Positions 8,256 through 15,679 of a stretch of DNA of 64,000 bases are shown here, piece after piece. Position 1 is the stretch's first letter; each line of letters begins with the position of its first letter. The position numbers and the translations under genes were made by a program. The DNA comes from Verrucomicrobiaceae bacterium E54. GTDB lineage: Bacteria > Verrucomicrobiota > Verrucomicrobiia > Verrucomicrobiales > Akkermansiaceae. Where the stretch lies: assembly GCA_022548915.1 (NCBI GenBank), contig JAKZES010000015.1, positions 38,230 through 102,229 on the forward strand, given 5' to 3'. The notes under the pieces are model-generated. The model saw only the letters and a program-made list of their open reading frames with translations, did no database searches and was not told where the DNA came from.

Positions 8256-8323
8256 AGGACCATCCACCGGAACCGCCGCCCGAAGACGATCTCTTCGAGG
8301 CACTGCGTGAGGAGCTTCTCTGA
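8252..8323 (+). CDS. Candidate 23-residue acidic microprotein, coupled to the membrane pair
   Basis: ATG 8252 overlaps the upstream TGA by the ATGA arrangement and opens a 23-codon frame, MKDHPPEPPPEDDLFEALREELL. The C-terminal half could form an acidic amphipathic helix, and the prefix FEALRE resembles the FEALLR helix near the N-terminus of the upstream membrane protein. Coupling and composition favour translation, but at this length chance cannot be excluded. Confidence 0.4.
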   Translation: MKDHPPEPPPEDDLFEALREELL

Positions 8324-8343
8324 TCGGGGATCAGATCGGTGAC

Positions 8344-8460
8344 GATGATCTTGAAGATCATCTTGTTATCGAGATCATCCTCAGGCTGATCCAACACAAG
8401 GGGCTGGTCTCCGTATGCGAGGAGGAAACCCGCACGGAAACCAGTCGGCAGGATGCCGAC
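8344..8460. repeat. Two short inverted repeats upstream of xylulokinase
   Basis: GATGATCTT-G-AAGATCATC at 8344-8362 is a perfect 9-base inverted repeat, and GTCGGCA-GGA-TGCCGAC at 8444-8460 a perfect 7-base hairpin. They lie in the 194-base gap before xylulokinase. The first could act as a weak terminator or operator; the second looks REP-like. Neither is followed by a T-run. Confidence 0.5.
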
Positions 8461-8517
8461 TCTCCCCGCCTTGCTTTCCCACTGGCAGGGCGCGCTTCGG
8501 TTTGTTTTTCTTCCACC

Positions 8518-10071
8518 ATGTTCCTCGGCCTCGATTCCTCGACCCAGTCGCTCTCCGCCCTCGTGATCGATCCGGCATCCGGTCGAATCGTTCACGAGGA
8601 GTCCGTCAACTTCGGCACGGACCTGCCGCAGTACAGAAGCCCCAGCGGCTTCATCCCGGGAGGACCTGACGGCGAGGTCCATGCCGATCCCCGGATGTGG
8701 ATCGAGGCGATCGACCTGCTCTTCTCCCGTCTCGCGGAGAGGACCGACCTCGGAACGATCGACGCCGTGGCCTGCTCGGGGCAGCAGCACGGATCGGTCT
8801 ACCTCGACGACTCCTTCGCCGGGCGCCTGGCCGGACTCGATTCCGGGTCGTCACTGGTCGAGCAGCTTTCCCCCGCCCTCAGCCGCGCCACCTCGCCCAT
8901 CTGGATGGACACCGCCACCGGCGCGGAGTGCCGCGAAATCGCCGACGCCGTCGGCGGCGACGACGAGGTCTGCCGGCGCTCCGGCTCCGTCGCCATCGAG
9001 CGTTTCACCGGCCCGCAGATCCGGCGTTTCTTCAAGCAGGACCCGGAAGCCTACTCGAAGACCGCCGTCATCCACCTCGTGTCCTCCTTCGTCGGTTCGA
9101 TCCTGGCCGGCAAGAACATCGCCATCGACCATGGCGACGGCGCGGGCATGAACCTTCTCAACCTGCGGTCTCTCGAGTGGGACTCCGACCTTCTCGATGC
9201 CACCGCTCCCGGCCTGGGGGACAAGCTCCCCGCCACCGCTCCATCCGCGACCGCCGCCGGGGAGATCAGCGGCTACTTTGCTTCGAAATACGGCCTCTCC
9301 AGTAGCTGCAAGGTCATCCTTTCCACCGGCGACAATCCTTCCTCACTCGTCGGCATGGGCGCCACCTCGCCCGGCACCTTCGTCATCTCGCTCGGCACCA
9401 GCGACACCTTCTTCGCGGCGATGTCCGAGCCGGTCACCGATCCGGCCGGCTTCGGCCACGTCTTCGGCAATCCGGCCGGCGGGTTCATGTCGCTGATCTG
9501 TTTTCGCAACGGCTCGCTGGCCCGGGAGCAACTGCGCGATGATCTCGGCCTCGGCTGGGATGATTTCGACGTCGCCGGCCTGGGCAAGACGCCTGCGGGC
9601 AACGAGGGAAGGATCATGCTGCCCTTTTTCGGCCCCGAGATCACGCCGCGCCATGACTTCACCGGGCCGGTGAGGAATTTCAGCGACGACGCCCCGCCGG
9701 AAGTCCAGGTCCGCGCGCTGCTCGAAGGTCAGTTCCTCAACATGCGGCTTCATTCGCAGTGGCTCGGTGAGAAGCCCACACTGATCCGTCTGACGGGTGG
9801 TGCTTCCGGAAACGATGGCATCGCCGGACTCATCGCCGACATCTTCCAGGCGCCTGTCGAGCGCTTTGCCGTGGCCAATGGTGCCGCTCTCGGCGCTGCC
9901 ATCCGGGCCGCCCATGCCTGCGGCAACGATCTCGCGCAGCTCACCGCGGCATTCTGCCAGCCGGCCGCCGATTCACGGATTGATCCCGACCCGGACCTGG
10001 CCGCGGTCTACGAGGCCGAGCTGGCCCGCTACCAGGCGCTGCTTGGGGAGGCGATGGAGCGCCGGTTATGA
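8518..10071 (+). CDS. xylB: Xylulokinase, FGGY family
   Basis: The 517-residue enzyme phosphorylates D-xylulose with ATP to xylulose 5-phosphate for the pentose phosphate pathway. Visible landmarks are the N-terminal phosphate loop GLDSSTQSLSALVID (Asp6), the substrate block CSGQQHGSVYL (86-96), a kinase-type catalytic base in STGDNPSSLVGMGA (Asp272), SLGTSDTFF (291-299) and the C-terminal ATP motif LTGGASGNDGIAGLIADIF. Length is typical. No xylose isomerase is adjacent, so the gene stands alone, converging on an ABC exporter. Compare the second FGGY gene at 35407, where these residues are altered. Confidence 0.88.
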   Translation: MFLGLDSSTQSLSALVIDPASGRIVHEESVNFGTDLPQYRSPSGFIPGGPDGEVHADPRMWIEAIDLLFSRLAERTDLGTIDAVACSGQQHGSVYLDDSFAGRLAGLDSGSSLVEQLSPALSRATSPIWMDTATGAECREIADAVGGDDEVCRRSGSVAIERFTGPQIRRFFKQDPEAYSKTAVIHLVSSFVGSILAGKNIAIDHGDGAGMNLLNLRSLEWDSDLLDATAPGLGDKLPATAPSATAAGEISGYFASKYGLSSSCKVILSTGDNPSSLVGMGATSPGTFVISLGTSDTFFAAMSEPVTDPAGFGHVFGNPAGGFMSLICFRNGSLAREQLRDDLGLGWDDFDVAGLGKTPAGNEGRIMLPFFGPEITPRHDFTGPVRNFSDDAPPEVQVRALLEGQFLNMRLHSQWLGEKPTLIRLTGGASGNDGIAGLIADIFQAPVERFAVANGAALGAAIRAAHACGNDLAQLTAAFCQPAADSRIDPDPDLAAVYEAELARYQALLGEAMERRL

Positions 10072-10096
10072 AACCGGCATCCCGACGGCCGGTTTC
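10070..10096. terminator. Possible bidirectional terminator between convergent genes
   Basis: A 9-base stem GAAACCGGC / GCCGGTTTC (10070-10078 with 10088-10096) overlaps the xylB stop and lies 17 bases before the ABC exporter stop. The T-run is poor, so this is tentative. Confidence 0.45.
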
Positions 10097-10112
10097 AGCA
10101 CCGGCGTTCCAT

Positions 10113-11882
10113 TCAGCTCAGCTGTGTCTCGACCAGCATGCGGTAGGTGGCGCCCTGCCCCATCAACTCGTCGTGAGTGCCGCTCTCGACCACCTTCCCG
10201 TGATGCATCACGAGGATGCGGTCGGCGTGGCGCACAGTCGACAACCGGTGCGCGATCACCAGGCTGGTCCGGCCCTGCATCAGCCGTTCGAGCGCCTCGT
10301 TCACCAGGCGCTCGCTCTCGGCATCAAGCGCGCTGGTCGCCTCGTCGAGGAGCAGGATGCGGGGATCGGCGAGGATGGCGCGGGCGATCGCGATCCGCTG
10401 CCTCTGCCCGCCCGAGAGCTTCACGCCCCGGGGGCCGACCACCGTGTCGTAGCCCGCGTCCGTGTTGAGGATGAATTCGTGGGCGTTCGCCTGCTTCGCC
10501 GCCTCCTCGACCTCTTCCGCGGACGCGCCGGGGCGACCGTACTCGATGTTCTCCCGGATCGTCCCGCCGAAGAGCATGACCTCCTGCGGCACCACCGCGA
10601 TGCCGCGGCGCAGGGACTGCAGGTCGAGGGCGGTTGCGTCCCGCCCGTCGAAAAGCACCTTCCCAGCCTCCGGCCGGTGATAGCCGAGGACGAGGGTGAA
10701 CACCGTGGACTTCCCCGCACCCGAGGGACCGACCAGGGCGACCCGCTGGCCCGGCTCGACCCCGAAGGACACGTCGTCGAGCACGACGTGATCCGGCCGG
10801 GACGGGTAGCGGAAACGCACGCCCTCGAAGGCGACCCGACCCTCCAGACTTTCGACCACCTCGCCCCCTTCGCCTTCCGCGGCCTCGCCCAGAATCTCGC
10901 GCAATCTTTCGGTGGCACCCGTCATCGCCTGGATCTGCGAGACGATCTCCGGCATCGACCCGAGCGACGCCCCGACGAAGACACTGAAAAGCACGAATCC
11001 GGTAAGCTCTTCCTGGCTGATGTCGCCGCGCACCGCCATGCGCACCCCCAGCCAGGCCACCCCGGCGATGGTGCCGAACATCACGAAAATCACGAACGCC
11101 AGGAAGCTCGCCCGGGCGAAGGCACCACGAAGGGTCACCCGGTAGAAGTCCTCCAGCGCGCTGGAGTAGCGCCGGCGCTCGAACTCCTCGTTGGTGAAGG
11201 CCTTGACCTCGGTGATCGACTGCACGCTCTCCTCGATCACCGTCCCGGCCTCGGCCAGCGAGTCCTGGGCGTCCTTCGAGTAGTTCCTCACCTTGCGTCC
11301 GGCCAGGGCCACCGCCAGCACGACGAAGGGGACGCAGGCGAGCATGGCCAGCGAGAGTTTCCACGACATGACGAAGACCAGGATCAGCGACCCGGTCAGC
11401 ACCACGACCTGGCGACCCGCCTGCGGCAGGGTGCTCATCAGGGTTTCGCGCACGGTCGCGAGGTCCGCCGCCACCCGCGTGCTCAACGCGCCGGCCCGGT
11501 GCTCGTGGAAAAACGAAACGGGAAGGTGCAGCAGGCGGCCGAAAAGGTCGTTGCGCAGGTCGTTCAACGCCGCTTCTCCCGAGCGGATGAATCCCTGGAC
11601 ACGGAAGAAGCCGATCACCGCCTGAAGCGCCAGCGCTCCGAGCAGCCAGCCGATCGTCCGATTTGCCGAGCTGAGGATTTCCTCGGTGGGCACCCCCCGC
11701 CGCAGATCGTCGATGGTGCCGCCGAAGAGTTCCTTCATGAACCACGGGAACGCCAGCGAGAGCGCCGCGGTGGTCAGCAGCGCGATCATCGAGGGCACGA
11801 ACACCCGCCCATGCGGCCGCAGGTAGGAGAAGACCCACCGCAGCCCCTCGGTGGAGAACCTCGATTCCTTGTCGCGCGCCAT
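10113..11882 (-). CDS. MsbA-type ABC exporter (fused membrane and ATPase domains)
   Basis: The 589-residue half-transporter has a six-helix transmembrane domain (first about 330 residues) and a nucleotide-binding domain with Walker A GPSGAGKST, Q-loop VVPQEVMLF, signature LSGGQRQRIAIARAIL, Walker B ILLLDEATSALD and the H-loop IAHRLSTV. Such homodimers flip lipids (MsbA, lipid A core) or export drugs. Between the domains it carries an acidic linker (EAAEGEGGEVVE). I prefer ATG 11882; an upstream TTG at 11918 overlaps the previous stop but adds a Gly/Pro-rich stretch with no domain. A lipid A role is possible but unproven, as no lpx genes are adjacent. Confidence 0.88.
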   Translation of the reverse strand: MARDKESRFSTEGLRWVFSYLRPHGRVFVPSMIALLTTAALSLAFPWFMKELFGGTIDDLRRGVPTEEILSSANRTIGWLLGALALQAVIGFFRVQGFIRSGEAALNDLRNDLFGRLLHLPVSFFHEHRAGALSTRVAADLATVRETLMSTLPQAGRQVVVLTGSLILVFVMSWKLSLAMLACVPFVVLAVALAGRKVRNYSKDAQDSLAEAGTVIEESVQSITEVKAFTNEEFERRRYSSALEDFYRVTLRGAFARASFLAFVIFVMFGTIAGVAWLGVRMAVRGDISQEELTGFVLFSVFVGASLGSMPEIVSQIQAMTGATERLREILGEAAEGEGGEVVESLEGRVAFEGVRFRYPSRPDHVVLDDVSFGVEPGQRVALVGPSGAGKSTVFTLVLGYHRPEAGKVLFDGRDATALDLQSLRRGIAVVPQEVMLFGGTIRENIEYGRPGASAEEVEEAAKQANAHEFILNTDAGYDTVVGPRGVKLSGGQRQRIAIARAILADPRILLLDEATSALDAESERLVNEALERLMQGRTSLVIAHRLSTVRHADRILVMHHGKVVESGTHDELMGQGATYRMLVETQLS

Positions 11883-11914
11883 CCGCGCGATGGGAGACCA
11901 TCCCCCGCCCGGCG

Positions 11915-12856
11915 TCAACGACGGCGATGCCCGATGCCAAGTAAAGCAGCCAGCAGCAGCAAGACGACCGGACCCGGCTCCGGGATTCCGGTGATCAACG
12001 CGATGTCCTCGTAGTAGGTGCTGATCCGGGTCGAGTAGAAGCCGCTGGGTTCCGGTGCCCCTTCATCTTCCACCAAGGTCCATCCGTCGGCATCCGAGCC
12101 CACATACATGCCGCGGGCATCATAGAGGGCGGCACGGAATCCATTCCCGTCGGCGACGCCATTGTAGTCCCAGTCGCCATCGACCGCGTAGTTGATGCCT
12201 GCCAGTTTCCACACCCCGCCATCCTGGATGAACACGGCACCCCCGGAATCACCGCTCGAGAGGTGCGCCTCGTCGCCACCCGCTGCCGCGTCGAAGGTGG
12301 CGTAGAGGTAGTCCGCTCCTCCAAGCGCGACGGTTGCCGCTACTTGGTTGGTTCCCCAGCGGGCCTTGTTATCGGCGGTGCCCCAGCGCCAGCCAATGTC
12401 GTCGCCGGAGAGCGTCACCGTGGTCCCCCGCTGGGTGCCGCGGCCCATCACCACCAGATCCTTGCCGACTTCGTCGGTCCCCGTGTAGAGCGGCGCATAG
12501 GAAGCGAAAGTTTCGTTGATCTCGTAGATCCGCAAATCCGTGCCGGTGATGTCCTTGTAGCCCACGCCGGCAAAAGCGGTCGTATTGACCGTGTAGGTCA
12601 CGTCGGAACCGCCGTTGTAGTAGCCTTTCGAAACGAAGGTGCTCGACGGCACCCCGAAGTGCACCGCGGTGATGAAGTGGTTCGGAGAGATCGCCGTGCC
12701 GGAATACACCCCGAACTCACCCTGAAATTGCCAGCCCGAGCCCGCCAGCGCCCCTCCGGGAGCCACCTCGCGATTGTGCGCCGGATCCGCGGTGGCATAG
12801 AAGATCACCGCCGATGCCGGCGACGCCAAAGCCAGAAGACAGGAAACAAACCTCAC
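11915..12856 (-). CDS. Secreted trypsin-like serine protease with PEP-CTERM anchor
   Basis: I place the start at GTG 12856, which gives a compact signal peptide (RFVSCLLALASPASA) and begins 10 bases after the dxr stop; an upstream GTG at 12910 would overlap dxr. The 313-residue product shows the chymotrypsin-fold triad: His66 in ITAVHF, Asp107 in TDLRIYEI and Ser204 in GDSGGAVFI. It ends with IPEPGPVVLLLLAALLGI followed by basic residues, the PEP-CTERM sorting signal processed by exosortase. The mature enzyme should thus be handled by the exosortase system and found at the surface or in extracellular matrix. No exosortase gene is in this window. Confidence 0.82.
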   Translation of the reverse strand: MRFVSCLLALASPASAVIFYATADPAHNREVAPGGALAGSGWQFQGEFGVYSGTAISPNHFITAVHFGVPSSTFVSKGYYNGGSDVTYTVNTTAFAGVGYKDITGTDLRIYEINETFASYAPLYTGTDEVGKDLVVMGRGTQRGTTVTLSGDDIGWRWGTADNKARWGTNQVAATVALGGADYLYATFDAAAGGDEAHLSSGDSGGAVFIQDGGVWKLAGINYAVDGDWDYNGVADGNGFRAALYDARGMYVGSDADGWTLVEDEGAPEPSGFYSTRISTYYEDIALITGIPEPGPVVLLLLAALLGIGHRRR

Positions 12857-12866
12857 TGTCGCCAGT

Positions 12867-14039
12867 TTAGGATTTTCCGGTCCTTTGGCAAGCTGCCGCT
12901 GCCTCGTCACGCGCCCAGTGATCCGCCGCGATCACCGACTCGAGCGATCCTGCATCCCGGACCTCGTGGGCGTCCATCGTCCCGCCCACAACCTTCCAGA
13001 TATCGGTGAAGCCGATCCTCCGCTCGACGAAGGCATCGACCGCCACCTCGTTCGCCGCATTGAAGACCGCCGGCAGGGTGCCGCCGGCCAGTCCCGCCCG
13101 CCGCGCCAGGCCCAAGGCCGGAAAGTCGTCATGCCGCGGGGCCTCGAAGTCCAGCTTCGCGAGTCCGGCGAAGTCCAAGGGCTTGAGGCCGCCCTGCACC
13201 CGATCCGGCCAGGTCAGTGCATACTGGATGGGAAAACACATGTCGGTGCGGCTCAGCTGAGCGAGCACCGAGCCGTCGACGAACTCGACCATCGAATGGA
13301 TGATACTCTGCGGGTGAACCACCACGTCGATCCGGTCCATGCCGATGCCGAACAGCCAACGGGCCTCGACCATTTCGAGCCCCTTGTTGAACAGCGTGGC
13401 TGAATCGATGGTGATCTTGCGGCCCATGTCCCAGGTCGGATGCTTGAGCGCCTGCTCCACAGAGACCGACGCGAGTTCCGCCGATGGCGTCTGCCGGAAG
13501 GGTCCGCCCGAGGCGGTGAGGATGAGCCTTGAGACCTCCTTGGCCCCACCGCGGTGTCCGTCGAGACACTGGAAAATCGCGTTGTGCTCGCTGTCGACCG
13601 GCAGGATGGACACGCCGTGCTTCTCCGCCGCAGCGGTGACCACCTCACCCGCCATCACCAGGATCTCCTTCGAGGCCACCGCCAAATCCTTGCCGGCCTC
13701 GATCGCGGCGAGGGCCGGGTGCAGGCCACCGGTCCCGACGATCGCCACCAGAACCACGTCGGCCTCGGCCAGGGTTGCGAGTTCCACGAGTCCTTCGGCA
13801 CCCACATGCACGGTGACATCGGCGGGCAGTAGACTCCGGAGTTCCGCTTCCTTGGCGGGATCGGCGATCGCCACGTGGCGCGCTCCCGTCTCCCTCGCCT
13901 GCTCGGCCAGACGGCCGACATTCGAGTGGGCCGCCAGCCCCACCAGTTCGATCCGCTCCGGAAGCTGACGGGCGACCTCCAGGGTCGAACATCCGATCGA
14001 CCCGGTCGCCCCGAGCAGCACCACCCGCTTGCGCTTCAT
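12867..14039 (-). CDS. dxr: 1-deoxy-D-xylulose 5-phosphate reductoisomerase
   Basis: This 390-residue enzyme converts DXP to 2-C-methyl-D-erythritol 4-phosphate with NADPH, the committed step of the MEP isoprenoid pathway. Evidence includes the Rossmann start VVLLGATGSIGCSTLEV, VASKEILVMAGE, VDSEHNAIFQCL (metal/substrate site), ILTASGGPF, HPTWDMGRKITIDSATLFNKGLE in two adjoining blocks, HPQSIIHSMVEF and NAANEVAVDAFV. Length is normal. Its ATG overlaps the cdsA stop as ATGA, so the two are translationally coupled, the order usual in many bacteria (cdsA-dxr). The MEP pathway is therefore present in an organism that also carries HMG-CoA reductase. Confidence 0.95.
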   Translation of the reverse strand: MKRKRVVLLGATGSIGCSTLEVARQLPERIELVGLAAHSNVGRLAEQARETGARHVAIADPAKEAELRSLLPADVTVHVGAEGLVELATLAEADVVLVAIVGTGGLHPALAAIEAGKDLAVASKEILVMAGEVVTAAAEKHGVSILPVDSEHNAIFQCLDGHRGGAKEVSRLILTASGGPFRQTPSAELASVSVEQALKHPTWDMGRKITIDSATLFNKGLEMVEARWLFGIGMDRIDVVVHPQSIIHSMVEFVDGSVLAQLSRTDMCFPIQYALTWPDRVQGGLKPLDFAGLAKLDFEAPRHDDFPALGLARRAGLAGGTLPAVFNAANEVAVDAFVERRIGFTDIWKVVGGTMDAHEVRDAGSLESVIAADHWARDEAAAACQRTGKS

Positions 14040-14941
14040 CCCGTCACCCATGTCACGTAGAAGTAGAGAAGCGGAAGCGTGAAGCACATCGAGTCGATCA
14101 GGTCGAGCGCCCCGCCGATGCCCGGCAACACCTGTCCGGAATCCTTCACGGAGAGGCTGCGCTTCAAGACGCTCTCGGCCAGGTCGCCCACCACCGCCAC
14201 CAGCGCCAGCGCGATGCTCAGCCCGATCACCAGCCCCCAGCCACCCAGCACGTGGAGGCCGGCCGAGAAGTTCGGCATGTCGTCTTGGAACAAGGCATAG
14301 AGTCCGCATCCGGCGAGCAGGGCGAAGGCAATCGCCCCACCAAATCCCTGCCAGGTTTTCCCGGGACTGATGTGGGGACACATCTTGTGGCGGCCGATGG
14401 CCGATCCCACGATGTAGGCGCCCATGTCGGTGAACTTTGTCACCGCGATCCCCCACAGCAGGAGCATCGCCCCGGGAACCTCGCCCGGTCCGGGAACCGC
14501 GAAGACCACCCGGGCACCGAAATTGAAGAAGAAGGCGATGTAGAGGAAACCCAACACGCTCATCGCCACGCCGGTGATCGAACCCAGCCCCTCGACGGGT
14601 CGCCGCAACTGGAGGACAAAGGCACCCGCTAGCGAGGCAAAGATCGCCAAACCATCGAACCACACCGGCACACCGTCGCCCAGGAGGAAGGCGTAGAGAC
14701 CGACCGAGTAGGCGATGGTCAGCAGCAGCGTGTAGCCGGGGAAGCCCTTCACGCCGCCATCCTTGAGCATCCGGAAATACTCGATGGTCGCCAGAACCAC
14801 CAGCAGCCCGATCAGCGCCACGTAGGCCCAACCGATCCGGCTGACGAACGCCAGCGTCACCACCGCCCAGAGTCCGAGCGTGCTGGAGGTGCGCTTGACG
14901 AAGGTCAGGGCCTTCGAGTCTTTGGCGGGAACTGAGGTCAT
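14036..14941 (-). CDS. cdsA: Phosphatidate cytidylyltransferase (CDP-diglyceride synthase)
   Basis: The 301-residue membrane enzyme makes CDP-diacylglycerol from phosphatidic acid and CTP for phospholipid synthesis. It has about eight hydrophobic segments, and its C-terminus carries the family signature in the form VLKRSLSVKDSGQVLPGIGG then ALDLIDS (usual S-x-x-K-R-x-x-x-x-K-D-x-G-x-x-x-P-G-H-G-G-x-x-D-R-x-D-S). Two signature positions differ: His is Ile in PGIGG and the R of DRxDS is Leu. I chose ATG 14941 since upstream Met codons precede a basic, Gly-rich stretch of coding-unlike sequence. It overlaps dxr by 4 bases. An uppS gene, often upstream, is not present. Confidence 0.88.
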   Translation of the reverse strand: MTSVPAKDSKALTFVKRTSSTLGLWAVVTLAFVSRIGWAYVALIGLLVVLATIEYFRMLKDGGVKGFPGYTLLLTIAYSVGLYAFLLGDGVPVWFDGLAIFASLAGAFVLQLRRPVEGLGSITGVAMSVLGFLYIAFFFNFGARVVFAVPGPGEVPGAMLLLWGIAVTKFTDMGAYIVGSAIGRHKMCPHISPGKTWQGFGGAIAFALLAGCGLYALFQDDMPNFSAGLHVLGGWGLVIGLSIALALVAVVGDLAESVLKRSLSVKDSGQVLPGIGGALDLIDSMCFTLPLLYFYVTWVTG

Positions 14942-15091
14942 CGCGCTGAGGTGCGGGCATCCAATCGGCCCGCGTCCCCGCTGGCAAATCATTCCGCCGC
15001 GCATTCCGCCGCGCAACCTTTTGCGAAGCGCCGGGTTTCATGATGCAGATTCGGGATTCTCCGTTTCCCAAAACATCCAGACAACAACGAC

Positions 15092-15625
15092 ATGAAATAC
15101 GCAATCACCACCACACTGGCCCTGGCATTGGCAGGGTCCCTTGCCGCCGCCCCCCGCGACGGAGACGGCGCCAAGCCGGAACGCGAACGCCGGGGTCCGC
15201 CACCGGAGATCGTCGAGAAGTTCGACAAGGACGGCGACGGCAAGCTCAACGAGGAAGAACGCAAGGCCGCGATGCAGGCCCGCCGCGAACGGGCCGGCCA
15301 AATGCGCGAGAAAATGCTCGAGAAGTTCGACACCAACGGCGACGGCAAGCTCGATGAAGGCGAGCGCGAAGCGATGCGCGAGGCCATGAAGGCCAAGCGC
15401 GAGGAGATGCTCAGGAAATACGATGCCGACGGCGACGGACGCCTCAGCCCCGAGGAACGCAAGGCGGCGATCGACGCGGGTGAGAAGATCCCGCCGCGCC
15501 CGATGCGCCGGCCCGGCGCCCGCGATGGCAAGGGCAAGGGCGCTCCCGGTCCCGGTGGCCCCGGTCGCGGCAAGGGTGGCCCCGGTCCGCAAGGCCGGCC
15601 GGGTCCCGGCGGTCCCGACGCCTGA
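15092..15625 (+). CDS. Secreted three-EF-hand protein with Gly/Pro-rich tail
   Basis: The 177-residue product begins with a signal peptide (MKYAITTTLALALAGSLAAA) and contains three EF-hand loops, DKDGDGKLNEEER, DTNGDGKLDEGER and DADGDGRLSPEER, separated by basic helices rich in Arg, Lys and Met (AMQARRERAGQMREKMLEKF type). The last 40 residues are a collagen-like Gly/Pro/Arg/Lys tail (GPGGPGRGKGGPGPQGRPG). It should be exported and could bind calcium. The loops resemble those of the smaller protein at 6271 and both genes end at strong terminators. Function is unknown. It is divergent from cdsA with a 150-base shared upstream region. Confidence 0.85.
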   Translation: MKYAITTTLALALAGSLAAAPRDGDGAKPERERRGPPPEIVEKFDKDGDGKLNEEERKAAMQARRERAGQMREKMLEKFDTNGDGKLDEGEREAMREAMKAKREEMLRKYDADGDGRLSPEERKAAIDAGEKIPPRPMRRPGARDGKGKGAPGPGGPGRGKGGPGPQGRPGPGGPDA

Positions 15626-15646
15626 GTCCACCGCTCTTCATTCCCT

Positions 15647-15677
15647 GGCCCGGAGGTTCGCCTCCGGGCCGTTTCTC
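15647..15677 (+). terminator. Rho-independent terminator after the second EF-hand gene
   Basis: A perfect 10-base stem GGCCCGGAGG / CCTCCGGGCC (15647-15656 with 15661-15670) closes on a stable TTCG tetraloop and is followed by GTTTCTC. It lies 21 bases after the stop and may also serve the convergent GTPase gene. Confidence 0.8.
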
Positions 15678-15679
15678 GT

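Noticed and set aside
11883..11918. TTG start for the ABC exporter at 11918, overlapping the protease stop
   Set aside because: The extra 12 residues are Gly/Pro/Trp-rich and precede no domain; ATG 11882 is a better start.
10068..12014. A 648-codon plus-strand frame opposite the ABC exporter
   Set aside because: The opposite strand has complete Walker and signature motifs; this frame does not resemble protein.
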